A DNA stretch of 49,722 nucleotides from a virus, in IMG/VR virus record IMGVR_UViG_3300025110_000021, positions 1 to 49,722 of that record; one strand, written 5' to 3'. Position 1 is the first letter of the stretch, and the number at the start of each line of letters is the position of its first letter. The notes beneath the pieces are model-generated. The model did no database searches, had not been told where the DNA came from, and saw nothing but the letters and a program-made list of their open reading frames with translations. The translations under genes and the position numbers were made by a program. This document shows, one piece after another, positions 1 through 8,039 of this stretch.

Positions 1-426
1 ATGGGGTAGCGACAAATTTAATATGAAGATAATAAACAAGGTAAAATATGAAATTTCGACATCTTATAATATGTCTGTTAATTATATTTATATTGACAGG
101 GTGTGATTCTGGCTGGTCTGTTTGCGGCTGGGAGGTTAAGTGAGTGCAAAGCCAGATACCGCTAGAAGTTATAGGGCTACTGTACTTGATGATAACGCCA
201 TTGTTAGCATTAATCTTAAATGGCTTGGGCAAGGATTGGTCTTTGTATCAGCATTGGTCTATGGGTATTGGCAAATTGAAAGTAGGATTAAAGAGTTGGA
301 GAAACAAGTATCTGTTTCAGATAAAACTATTACAGAACTTGTGCAAAAACATATTGAAGAAGAAGAAGCTCGTTATGCAGAAATGGAAGAAGAGCTTAAA
401 TGGCATCAGAAAATTTTAAAGAAGAA
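1..426. repeat. Terminal overlap repeat, left copy
   Basis: These bases match 49297-49722 with only three differences, at 14, 247 and 319 (A here, G at 49310, 49543 and 49615). The repeat holds the last 8 codons of the 49029 gene (stop at 24-26), the lipoprotein gene and most of the 98-aa membrane gene. It is most simply the overlap of a circular assembly or of a circularly permuted, headful-packaged genome. All three differences are third-position synonymous changes. Confidence 0.95.
48..143 (+). CDS. Tiny lipoprotein, o-spanin-like candidate (31 aa)
   Basis: A 31-residue protein beginning MKFRHLI, with a basic start, a hydrophobic stretch (about residues 5-17) and the lipobox LTGC with the lipidated Cys at residue 19. 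The mature part would be only 13 residues and contains a second Cys. It should be secreted, lipidated and anchored in the inner leaflet of the outer membrane. Its stop overlaps the GTG start of the next gene (GTGA, 140-143), so the two are translationally coupled. The position in a lysis module next to a membrane/coiled-coil protein suggests an o-spanin partner, but the mature length is well below typical Rz1 proteins. No strong Shine-Dalgarno is visible (AAGGT is 5 bases upstream). Confidence 0.7.
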   Translation: MKFRHLIICLLIIFILTGCDSGWSVCGWEVK

Positions 427-436
427 GAAGAAATAA
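140..436 (+). CDS. Membrane-anchored coiled-coil protein, i-spanin-like candidate
   Basis: 98 residues from a GTG start that overlaps the lipoprotein stop. A polar N-terminus of about 28 residues is followed by one membrane segment (about 29-47) and a charged coiled coil (about 48-98) ending in five lysines. This one-span-plus-coiled-coil architecture fits inner-membrane spanin subunits (Rz type), which bridge to an outer-membrane lipoprotein. Gene order (lipoprotein first) is the reverse of the usual Rz/Rz1 order, so the role is inferred from topology and context only. A second, truncated copy lies in the terminal repeat at the right end. Confidence 0.65.
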   Translation: MSAKPDTARSYRATVLDDNAIVSINLKWLGQGLVFVSALVYGYWQIESRIKELEKQVSVSDKTITELVQKHIEEEEARYAEMEEELKWHQKILKKKKK

Positions 437-753
437 TGGATTTTATGGCAATATATGGTGAAGCTGGAATGATTGGTGTTGTTGGTATAATGTTTGTATA
501 TCTTGTAATGTCATTATCTAAAAAGTCTGAAGCTCAACAAGAAGCATTGGAACGATTGAAAGTTGAAAATAGGGGCCAATCAGAAACATTAGAAAATATG
601 GAAGGTATGATTATAAAATTAATTGGAAGATGGAATCAATCAGATGATAAACTTGATAGAAAATTTGATGCTATCACTAAAGAAATAAATGATTTAGATA
701 ATCAAGTATCGAGAATAGAAGGTTCTCTTTCAAGAATAAATGGAAAACATTAA
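436..753 (+). CDS. Small membrane/coiled-coil protein of lysis module
   Basis: 105 residues from ATG 436, which overlaps the previous stop as TAATG. A longer reading from 400 exists but would overlap the upstream gene by 37 bases. A membrane segment sits at about residues 8-27, followed by a long heptad-rich coiled coil (about 29-100). It may be a holin accessory or a second spanin-like protein. I do not recognise a defined family. Confidence 0.65.
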   Translation: MDFMAIYGEAGMIGVVGIMFVYLVMSLSKKSEAQQEALERLKVENRGQSETLENMEGMIIKLIGRWNQSDDKLDRKFDAITKEINDLDNQVSRIEGSLSRINGKH

Positions 754-950
754 TGGATTACGAACCAATAGATAAATACAGATATGATGTAAAAGAAAGA
801 CTTGTAAGGATAGAAGCTATTCTTCATAGGGAACTTCCAGATATTAAAGAACAATTAAGAATTTCAAATGGTAGAATAAGGTCACTTGAGAATTGGAGAA
901 ATTATATTCTTGGCGGTATGGCTATCATAACTTTTTTTTCACAACTATAA
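753..950 (+). CDS. XhlA-like holin-associated protein
   Basis: 65 residues: an amphipathic coiled-coil N-terminal part (about 10-48), then NWRNYILGG and a single C-terminal membrane segment. This order (coiled coil followed by a C-terminal membrane span after an ExW motif) resembles the haemolysin XhlA family, small proteins that associate with phage holins. The start overlaps the previous stop as TAATG. It lies between membrane proteins and the endolysin, which supports a lysis role. Family assignment is by pattern only. Confidence 0.6.
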   Translation: MDYEPIDKYRYDVKERLVRIEAILHRELPDIKEQLRISNGRIRSLENWRNYILGGMAIITFFSQL

Positions 951-964
951 AATAGGATATAATT

Positions 965-1192
965 ATGAATATTAAATCAATGTTAATCAAGCTAGCTGAA
1001 GAACAAGCAGAGAAAATGCAGGAAGAAGCTGTAAAGCATCTTGGTTCAGATGAAATGACAGAAAAAATTGCTAGCGCAATCAATAAACGTATTGACATCC
1101 CATTCGTTTCAGAAGATAAAGAACAAATCTTTTTTGAAAAAATGGTAGATGTTGTAACAGATATAATAGAAGGAGTATTTAAAGGTAAATAA
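965..1192 (+). CDS. Small hypothetical protein in lysis module
   Basis: 75 residues, highly charged, mostly helical by eye, with an amphipathic C-terminal helix (about 58-73). A Shine-Dalgarno (AGGA) precedes ATG 965. I do not recognise the family. It stands between the XhlA-like gene and a cationic small gene, and ends directly before the next start (TAAATG), so it is part of the same transcript. Confidence 0.6.
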   Translation: MNIKSMLIKLAEEQAEKMQEEAVKHLGSDEMTEKIASAINKRIDIPFVSEDKEQIFFEKMVDVVTDIIEGVFKGK

Positions 1193-1393
1193 ATGTTAGT
1201 AATAATATTATCACTCACACTATCTGAGCAACCAGATAGCACAAAAATTAAAGCAACGACTCATCCATCTTATAATGTAATGGCTTACAATACAGAAGAT
1301 GTGAAGAAGAAAAAGAAGAAAGGTAAGAAAATCAAAGGTAAAGGGAAAAAGAAGAAAAAAGGTTTTTTCTCAAAAGTTTTTGGTTCTAAGTAA
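1193..1393 (+). CDS. Lysine-rich small protein, possibly membrane-active
   Basis: 66 residues. The first 11 (MLVIILSLTLS) are hydrophobic, then a polar stretch, then a dense Lys/Gly tract (about residues 38-57, with KKKKKKGKK), ending KGFFSKVFGSK. The start abuts the previous stop and the end overlaps the endolysin start as TAATG. The hydrophobic N-terminus and cationic tail could bind membrane or nucleic acid. No family is recognised. Coupling to the endolysin makes a lysis role likely. Confidence 0.55.
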   Translation: MLVIILSLTLSEQPDSTKIKATTHPSYNVMAYNTEDVKKKKKKGKKIKGKGKKKKKGFFSKVFGSK

Positions 1394-1794
1394 TGCCAAA
1401 GTTTGGCAAAAGAAGTAAAGAACGATTAAAGGGCGTTGATGCAAAGCTTGTCAACGTCCTAAATGAAGTCGTTAAGTATTTTGACATTACTATAATAGAA
1501 GGACTTAGAAGTCAAGAACGTCAAAACCAATTAGTAGCCGAAGGACTTAGCAAGACAAAGTTCGGTAAGCACGTTCAAGGTAAAGCCGTTGATATTTCCC
1601 CATATCCGATAGATTGGGACGCTAGGGATGACTTCCATTACCTAGGAGGGTTTGTACTCGCTACGGCCGCTTCTATGGGTGTTAAGATACGTTGGGGTGG
1701 AGATTGGAACGCTAGTTCTCTTTTTAAAGGTAAACGCACAACTAAAGATAATAAATTTGATGACCTTGTGCATTTTGAATTATTGGAAGATTAA
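1393..1794 (+). CDS. M15-family peptidase endolysin
   Basis: 133 residues. The zinc-peptidase M15 signature is visible: KHVQGKAVDIS gives His60 and Asp67 as zinc ligands, and DDLVHFEL near the C-terminus gives the third ligand His127 with Asp124 as a likely catalytic acid. EGLRSQERQ (36-44) also fits the family. Members such as the T5 endolysin cleave the L-Ala-D-Glu bond, related ones D-Ala-D-Ala cross-bridges, of peptidoglycan. There is no signal peptide, so a holin should release it. Start overlaps the upstream stop as TAATG with no clear Shine-Dalgarno, implying coupled translation. Confidence 0.88.
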   Translation: MPKFGKRSKERLKGVDAKLVNVLNEVVKYFDITIIEGLRSQERQNQLVAEGLSKTKFGKHVQGKAVDISPYPIDWDARDDFHYLGGFVLATAASMGVKIRWGGDWNASSLFKGKRTTKDNKFDDLVHFELLED

Positions 1795-2210
1795 TGCCTA
1801 AACAATACCTTACTATAAAAGATTGGTCTGGTGGAATGAATAATAGAAGAGACCCAAGAGATTTGCAAGACAATGAATCTTCAGAGATTCAAAATATGTC
1901 TATTGACGCTTTAGGTAAAATAAAAACTTCTGGGGTTTTATATGCTCATATAGAAGGTTCTGATGGTTCTACTGACTTAAGTGAATACTTTGTAGAAAGA
2001 ACAGCTGCATTGAATGGTTCTGGCGGATATGGTTTATTTTATTTTGAATCTGACCATAGCAAAGATAGTAATTATAGTATTACCGATACTAAGCATCCGG
2101 GTACAAGTAATGATTTAACATTAGGTAGCTCAGCTGGAAATATAAAATTTGTTGCAAAGCTAGTTGGTGGAGACAATACAGATACAGCACCTTCATATAA
2201 TCCTGAATAA
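1794..2210 (+). CDS. Virion protein N-terminal half, tail-tube-B-like
   Basis: 138 residues. The N-terminus IKDWSGGMNNRRDPRDLQD followed by NMSIDALGKIKTSG is the typical opening of phage tail-tube/stopper proteins (gp12/tail tubular B-like), where a GG..R....L.D....QN.....G pattern starts the fold. It stops after only 138 residues and overlaps the next gene as TAATG in another frame. The 935-residue product that follows looks like the remaining part, so the two probably form one structural unit. The role is inferred by pattern and context. Confidence 0.65.
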   Translation: MPKQYLTIKDWSGGMNNRRDPRDLQDNESSEIQNMSIDALGKIKTSGVLYAHIEGSDGSTDLSEYFVERTAALNGSGGYGLFYFESDHSKDSNYSITDTKHPGTSNDLTLGSSAGNIKFVAKLVGGDNTDTAPSYNPE

Positions 2211-5017
2211 TGCCTGTACCTACTAAACAACATTTGCAATTAGTTCTAGGAACAAGTTCTGTTAATAGTACTATATATACATCTAGTCTTATTAAAACTG
2301 GAGATACTTTAAAGATAAGTGGTACTGGAAGTAATGATGGAGTATTTACTGTAACAGATATTGTAAATACACTAAGTACTGGTGAAGGTGTTGGCACTAC
2401 TTTTACAGATGTAACTGGTGGTTCAACTTCATCTGGAGATACTGCAGTAACTTTAGATGGAGCAAATACCAGTATGGTTGTTGGATTATCTGTTTCAGGT
2501 ACTAATATAGCTTCTGAAACTTATGTTGCTGCTGTTAATGGAGCTCAGACTGCAATAACATTATCAAAAAATACAACTGGAATAGTTAATTCTGGAGCAA
2601 CTCTTACATTTGGGGATGCGGATATATATTATGTATTAAAAGGTAGGGGAATTGTAGATGATTCTTCGGGTGGAGACCCTGTAATAGAGGTAATAAGAAC
2701 TAATGTTGGCGATAAAATGCTTGCTCTTGGAGATGTTGATAGCGAAGGAAATGTAGATATATGGTCTAGTAATGCAACCACTACTTATAGTAATAAAAAT
2801 GAAGGGTGGGAACAATCAGCTATAAGCCCAACAATAAGAGGTAATGATGCTAAATATATATTTCACATAGCTGATGACGCTGTTAGAGTATGCAATGTAA
2901 ATGATGAAAATACAAGTATTGTAAAATGGTATGGATACATACAAAGAAATCAATTCAATGCTACTACTGGGCTTGTATTTGCTGAATATCAAGAACATCC
3001 TAATTCTTTAGCTCCTCCAAAAATTGCAACTAAATTTTCATATGCATTTGGCACATCTAGTCACGATAATACCGCTGCTGGTAATTACTACTTAAATCCA
3101 TCTTCTCACGATTTTAGGGGGGTTGCGATTCAAAAGTATGCAAGTAATCTACCTCTTCAAATGGGGCTAGATTTAAGTACAACTAGCACATCATTTCAAT
3201 TTGAAGATGCTAGCAATAATGATAAAACTGGTAGAGCTATTGTAGGTGAAGTAATTTCTGTAAGCAGCGGCACATCATCTAGTGATGGTGTTGGTGATTT
3301 AGGAGAGTATCCAAAAGAATTTATGTTTTGCAAAAAAGCATTTAGCACAACAAATGGCAGAGCAACATATTTAAGGTCTTATGGTGGGAATCTTGATGGT
3401 ACAGCTCCATTTGATTTTGTAGATAATGCTATGCCAATAATAGAAAGAGGTACTGGTTGGAATATTGGAGTAGATGATGGTACATCAGAAGGAACTTGGG
3501 AAGCTGGTACATATGAGTTTTATGAAACTTTTATATACGATGGCAATCAAGAATCATTACCAGTTCAAATAGGAAATGGAGCAGCTACAATAGCAGCATT
3601 TACTCATACTGCAGCTGGTTCTAAAGCTCTTCAAATTTCTATATATGCTGATTTAGCTTATAGTGGAAGAATAACTGGTGGAAGAATTTATATAAGATTG
3701 CAAAATACAGATGATGATTTAGTAATGGTATCTGATATAGATATAGTAAAAGGTGTTAGAATGTCACTAGATGGAGATTATAAGTCTTGGAGTTACCAAA
3801 GTGGTAAAGGATATTATGCAGTTGGAAATGCAACTGGTAATTCTGTTAATCCTAATTTAGATACATATAGAACAATTAATGGATTTGGCCCAGATTTAAA
3901 ATTCTTAGGTATTGGTGGAATGAATGAGGGATATAAATCTTCTGTTGTGGCTGGTAGAAGAGTATTCGTAGCTAATGTTAAATTAAAAATAGATTCTGGC
4001 GAACTAAAGAAATTTGGTGACAGAATAATGTATAGTGAAATAAATAAATTTGATACATTCTTAGAACATAATTTTATAGATGTGTCAAAAGGTGATTATG
4101 GAGAATATTCAGCATTAGAATCTTATGCTGATAGATTATTAGCATTTAAACATAATTTAGTTCATATAATAAATATATCTAGCCCTAGTTCATCTAATTG
4201 GTATCTTGAAGATACTTTTAAATATTATGGAGTATCTCATCAATTTAGTGTTGCTAAAACAAAGAATGGAGTAGCTTGGGTATCAGATGATGGTTGTTAT
4301 TTTTATGATGGCAAAGATATAAAAAATCTTATAGATAGAAAAATTTCTGTTAGTGAAGCTTCTTTTGGAAGCACAAATTGGAATGATTGGTATAGGGGTT
4401 CTAATATTCAAAAAGATGCAATGTTGGGATATGACCCAATAACAAATTCTTTAATTATGATGAGAAGCCCTAATGATGCCTCAGCCAATTCAAACCAAGC
4501 TTTTATATATGATTTTGACAGTAAGGGATGGACATACAATACAAGTCTATTTACAGATAGTAGTTATTATACTAATTTTGTAACAGATATGAATAATAAT
4601 TTAACTGTTGCTAAACATGATGGAAGTAATGATGTTGATTTTTTAAAATTCCTACCAATACAATCATCTCAAGGATATTCTAAATTTACTACAAAAGATA
4701 TAGACTTTGGCAATCCTGAATTAATAAAAAAAGTATACAAAGTAATTGTTACATATAAATCAAGTGAAGCTGTAACAACTCCATTTGATTACGCAATAGA
4801 TGGTAAGCAGAATTTTTCTGGAGATGGAGGCGGAACTTTTACTGGCAATCTGGCAAATACTTCAAATAAATGGGATGTTCTTACATTAACTCCATCATCT
4901 GTAATATCATGTCAAAGTATACAAATACAGTTTGATTTAAATGGTGATGATACTAAAATTGAAATTAATGATATGTCAATTCAATATAGAACAATAAGAA
5001 ATAAAGTAGCTACATAA
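2210..5017 (+). CDS. Large tail structural protein (tail-tube-B/stopper-like)
   Basis: 935 residues, rich in Gly, Ser, Thr and Asn and beta-strand-like throughout. The C-terminal half holds stretches such as RVFVANVK, RIMYSEINKFDTF, LAFKHNLVHII and GVAWVSDDGCYFYDG, which are typical of propeller-like tail tubular B or stopper proteins. The N-terminal 130 residues look like an inserted immunoglobulin-like or similar beta domain. The start overlaps the upstream stop (TAATG) without a Shine-Dalgarno, so reinitiation from the 1794 gene is likely. Confidence 0.7.
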   Translation: MPVPTKQHLQLVLGTSSVNSTIYTSSLIKTGDTLKISGTGSNDGVFTVTDIVNTLSTGEGVGTTFTDVTGGSTSSGDTAVTLDGANTSMVVGLSVSGTNIASETYVAAVNGAQTAITLSKNTTGIVNSGATLTFGDADIYYVLKGRGIVDDSSGGDPVIEVIRTNVGDKMLALGDVDSEGNVDIWSSNATTTYSNKNEGWEQSAISPTIRGNDAKYIFHIADDAVRVCNVNDENTSIVKWYGYIQRNQFNATTGLVFAEYQEHPNSLAPPKIATKFSYAFGTSSHDNTAAGNYYLNPSSHDFRGVAIQKYASNLPLQMGLDLSTTSTSFQFEDASNNDKTGRAIVGEVISVSSGTSSSDGVGDLGEYPKEFMFCKKAFSTTNGRATYLRSYGGNLDGTAPFDFVDNAMPIIERGTGWNIGVDDGTSEGTWEAGTYEFYETFIYDGNQESLPVQIGNGAATIAAFTHTAAGSKALQISIYADLAYSGRITGGRIYIRLQNTDDDLVMVSDIDIVKGVRMSLDGDYKSWSYQSGKGYYAVGNATGNSVNPNLDTYRTINGFGPDLKFLGIGGMNEGYKSSVVAGRRVFVANVKLKIDSGELKKFGDRIMYSEINKFDTFLEHNFIDVSKGDYGEYSALESYADRLLAFKHNLVHIINISSPSSSNWYLEDTFKYYGVSHQFSVAKTKNGVAWVSDDGCYFYDGKDIKNLIDRKISVSEASFGSTNWNDWYRGSNIQKDAMLGYDPITNSLIMMRSPNDASANSNQAFIYDFDSKGWTYNTSLFTDSSYYTNFVTDMNNNLTVAKHDGSNDVDFLKFLPIQSSQGYSKFTTKDIDFGNPELIKKVYKVIVTYKSSEAVTTPFDYAIDGKQNFSGDGGGTFTGNLANTSNKWDVLTLTPSSVISCQSIQIQFDLNGDDTKIEINDMSIQYRTIRNKVAT

Positions 5018-5583
5018 TGGCATTAACCGAAAGAGATTTAAGAAAGCTAATTAATACTAAACAATCTTCGTCTGAGTTTCAAGGTTCTCCATCAATATCT
5101 AATATGATTGATGGCCAAATGGCAGTTCAAAAAGAATCTAATAATCAATTAGCTATATATAGAAAAAAGTTTGGTAGGCTTTGGAAATCATATATGTCTT
5201 CTAATGGCGATGAGTATGTAAAAAGAAATTTAAATGTTAAAGGTAAAACAAAATCAAGAGTAACTGCTAAAGATTTAATCTTTGAAAAAGGGCCTGAATT
5301 AACAATAGATAGTGGTGCTATAACAACAATAAACTCTTTCCATACTGTAGACGTAGAAAGTAGTTCAAGTGATAATTTAGACACTATAAATGGTGGCTCT
5401 AATGGTCAGATATTAATACTAAAGCCTGCTAGTGCTAGTAGGACTATTGTAATAAGACACGATGAAGGTAATATAATAACATCTGATGGTAGTAATTTTT
5501 CTATGAATGATGGAAATGATACAGCTGTTTTATTTAAAGACGACTCTAAGTGGTTTGTTTTAGTAACTATTAACGCTCAATGA
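5017..5583 (+). CDS. Tail-associated structural protein
   Basis: 188 residues. The first 75 are helical and polar. The C-terminal 90 form a beta-rich module (GQILILKPASASRTIVIRHD, then DGNDTAVLFKDDSKWFVL) of the kind found repeatedly in phage tail and decoration proteins; the 39444 protein has a similar module. Starts by TAATG overlap with the tail protein. Probably a small tail fibre or tail-tip adhesin subunit, inferred from module and place. Confidence 0.55.
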   Translation: MALTERDLRKLINTKQSSSEFQGSPSISNMIDGQMAVQKESNNQLAIYRKKFGRLWKSYMSSNGDEYVKRNLNVKGKTKSRVTAKDLIFEKGPELTIDSGAITTINSFHTVDVESSSSDNLDTINGGSNGQILILKPASASRTIVIRHDEGNIITSDGSNFSMNDGNDTAVLFKDDSKWFVLVTINAQ

Positions 5584-5600
5584 TAATCAATAAAAAAATT

Positions 5601-5625
5601 AGCTGGTATTTTATTTTTACTAGCT
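5601..5625 (+). other. Hairpin in the 5584-5678 gap
   Basis: AGCTGGTA and TACTAGCT form an 8-bp stem with one G-U pair in plus sense and a 9-base T-rich loop. It follows the end of the 5017 gene by 18 bases. There is no uridine run right after the stem, so I do not call it a terminator. Confidence 0.4.
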
Positions 5626-5638
5626 TTATATTAAATTC

Positions 5639-5657
5639 GCAATAATAATATTATTGC
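5639..5657. other. Perfect dyad before the 5679 gene
   Basis: GCAATAAT-AAT-ATTATTGC is a perfect 8-bp dyad with a 3-base loop. It is followed by AAAAATAAAAGGAT, which carries the Shine-Dalgarno of the 5679 gene. It may be an operator, an RNA stabiliser or a processing site. Confidence 0.4.
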
Positions 5658-5678
5658 AAAAATAAAAGGATTTTAATA

Positions 5679-7136
5679 ATGGCAGACCCGTTACAATCAT
5701 TAAAATTTAAAGCTGGACTTTTTGGAAATATATTTGATGAACAACAATCTCAACTTGGACAAGCTGCTGAATTAGGTAAGCAAAAAAAAGGTGGGTTACT
5801 TGGTGGTCTTATTGGTGGTAAACTTGGAAAGTTTGCTGTAGAAAAATTATTAGGAACTTATTTAAAAGCTCAGTTTGGCCCAATGGGTCTCTTAATGGCT
5901 AAGGCTCTTGCAACTGGACTTGGAACTTATGCTGGTACTAAAATAGGAACTGGTAAGAAAAAAGATATAGGAGCTGAGCATGGAGCTGGAACTGGTTTAT
6001 TAGGTTCTGGATATGATAGATTAGGTAGTGTACAAGATAGTATATCGAATATGGCTACATCTCATGGTCTTGGAACTGGGATAGGTACAGCTGTTTCTGG
6101 GTTAACAGACATTGGGTTAGGAAAAGCAAAAGATGTATTAGGAGCTGGATTAACACCAAAGGAAGGTTATGGAGGATTTAAATTAGATACCCCACCCAGC
6201 GACGAATATTCTATTTTAAAAGAAAGTGGATTAGGGCAAGCACCTAGCTTAACATCTGGCCCTTTAATGGACACAAGTAAAGGTATTAAAGGCTCTCTTA
6301 TAAGTAAAGTGCCAATGAATTTATCAGCACCAGAAGGTATAGATAATCTTTTATCTTCGTTACAGGATGAGCAAAGTCCTTTATATGCAGACTTAAGTGA
6401 GGCTATTTTAGCTAGGGATAGAGGAGATATTGGGGCTCAAGATATTATTAACCAAGCTTATGCTGGTACTGGAAATGATTGGGGGGAAGCATCGAAGAAT
6501 TATGAATCTCTATTTCTACAACAAGGAGGTTTAGCAAATACTCTTTTAGGTATGCAAATGGGTGGTATGCCGGGAGTATCTAGCCCTATACCATATCAAG
6601 ATGGTGGTAGGGTATTTGATGAAGAAAAAGTAAGAAAAATGGTTAAACAATATGGAGAACCTGCTGTTGGTGATACAGATTTAACAAAATTTTTTGGTTC
6701 AAAGGGTTTAGGAAGGTTAATAGAAAACTATGGTGCAGACTCAAATGTTGATATTGACTTGTCAAAAGCACTAATAGACCAACTAGCTGTTCAAAATGCT
6801 TTTGGAGGTAAGCTTGGGCAGATATTGTCTATTCCCGCATCTGAGGTTGGAGATGGTGAAGGATTGAGGTATTATGAAGGAATTGGTCAGTATAGAGGTA
6901 GTTTACCAGATGCCGGTCTTCAATATCCGGCAATCAGGGATGCTATTAAAAAAATGACATTTACTCCACAAGATTCAATTCCAAAAGCTAGATTAGGCTA
7001 TCAACAAGGTGGTTTAACGGGCTATCAAGATGGTGGATACTTAAGACAATATAATATGGGTGGTTCAGTTGCTCAACAACCTTTATCTTATCAGTTAGGT
7101 GGACTTCTTAAATATAAACGAAGCCCGGTAAGCTAA
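5679..7136 (+). CDS. Glycine-rich internal virion protein
   Basis: 485 residues, Shine-Dalgarno AAAGGA before the start. Residues 35-90 hold glycine-zipper-like helices (GGLLGGLIGGKLGKF and ATGLGTYAGTKIGTG) that could insert into membrane. The rest is disordered-looking, with repeated Q-x-G-G motifs (YQDGGRV, YQQGGLTGYQDGG, YQLGG). It probably belongs to the proteins ejected with the DNA or lining the tail. It overlaps the next gene as TAATG, and the two may together be the counterpart of a single protein elsewhere. No enzyme motif seen. Confidence 0.55.
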   Translation: MADPLQSLKFKAGLFGNIFDEQQSQLGQAAELGKQKKGGLLGGLIGGKLGKFAVEKLLGTYLKAQFGPMGLLMAKALATGLGTYAGTKIGTGKKKDIGAEHGAGTGLLGSGYDRLGSVQDSISNMATSHGLGTGIGTAVSGLTDIGLGKAKDVLGAGLTPKEGYGGFKLDTPPSDEYSILKESGLGQAPSLTSGPLMDTSKGIKGSLISKVPMNLSAPEGIDNLLSSLQDEQSPLYADLSEAILARDRGDIGAQDIINQAYAGTGNDWGEASKNYESLFLQQGGLANTLLGMQMGGMPGVSSPIPYQDGGRVFDEEKVRKMVKQYGEPAVGDTDLTKFFGSKGLGRLIENYGADSNVDIDLSKALIDQLAVQNAFGGKLGQILSIPASEVGDGEGLRYYEGIGQYRGSLPDAGLQYPAIRDAIKKMTFTPQDSIPKARLGYQQGGLTGYQDGGYLRQYNMGGSVAQQPLSYQLGGLLKYKRSPVS

Positions 7137-7969
7137 TGGCTTCTAAGTATAGTAGACAACCGGGAGACAGTATACTGGCTTTGTTAGAGCCGGGTGAATA
7201 TGTATTGAATCGCAATGCTGTTAATGAAATTGGTAAAGAGAATCTTGATGAATTAAACTTTGAAGATTCTCCTAGATTCAATATGGCTCAAAGAAGTGAA
7301 ATGCAATTAGGTGGTATGTTAGGTGATTATATTGGTATGCAAACTGGTGGTTCGATGGAATATGGTGGAGCTAATACTGATTTACCTACATTCCCATATC
7401 TATATGAAAAAATGGATATACAACCAGTATGGACTCAAAAACACAAATTTGAAAAAGCAAATGCTTATGACCCATCATCAGAGGGAGTTCACTTTGAAGA
7501 TTATTCCAGAGCTGTAACAGATTCAACAAAAACTGGTCAACAAAAATTATTAAGTCAAGGTCAAGAATTACAAACTCAGCAAGCTAAATCTGGATTTGCT
7601 GGGGCTGGAGGCCCTCAAGCGATAGCGGATACGAGTAGAGGTACAATAATGGATGATTTTATATCTCAACAAGCAGCGGCTCAATCATCATTGTTTAAGG
7701 GTGTTAAATCTGAAAGAGATGATTGGCTAAAAACAACTGGCCAAAATTTACTTCAATTACAACAAGCAGAAGGAACTGAAGATTATAATCTGAATGTAGG
7801 AGGCCCAACAAGTACTGTTGGTACTGGACTAAGTGGAAGTACCATGGACGACTTGCCTGATTTTGATACAGTTACAACATTGCCAACATCTGACCAAGGT
7901 ATGGTATATATGAATGGTGATTTTTATATATGGTCTGAAGAAGAGGGGGGATATGTACCTCGAGGATAA
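7136..7969 (+). CDS. Virion protein with PGEYVLNRNAV motif
   Basis: 277 residues. The N-terminus SILALLEPGEYVLNRNAVNE matches the ALL.PGE.V.....V motif commonly found near the C-terminal end of phage tail and tape-measure-like proteins. It is followed by Q-x-G-G repeats (MQLGGMLG, MQTGGSM) like those in the upstream product and in the 14879 product, then a Gln-rich helical stretch (about 140-215) and an acidic tail. Starts by TAATG overlap with no Shine-Dalgarno. Probably a partner or the detached C-terminal part of the upstream protein. Confidence 0.55.
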   Translation: MASKYSRQPGDSILALLEPGEYVLNRNAVNEIGKENLDELNFEDSPRFNMAQRSEMQLGGMLGDYIGMQTGGSMEYGGANTDLPTFPYLYEKMDIQPVWTQKHKFEKANAYDPSSEGVHFEDYSRAVTDSTKTGQQKLLSQGQELQTQQAKSGFAGAGGPQAIADTSRGTIMDDFISQQAAAQSSLFKGVKSERDDWLKTTGQNLLQLQQAEGTEDYNLNVGGPTSTVGTGLSGSTMDDLPDFDTVTTLPTSDQGMVYMNGDFYIWSEEEGGYVPRG

Positions 7970-8039
7970 GGAATATTAATAGATGGACTAAGGCAAGTCA
8001 ATCTTAAAATATATATAAATTTTAAATAGGAATTTAATT

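Noticed and set aside
1-426. Fixed direct terminal repeats of a T7-like genome
   Set aside because: The copies are not identical and end inside a gene; overlap of a circular or permuted assembly is simpler, though read coverage would be needed to exclude true ends.
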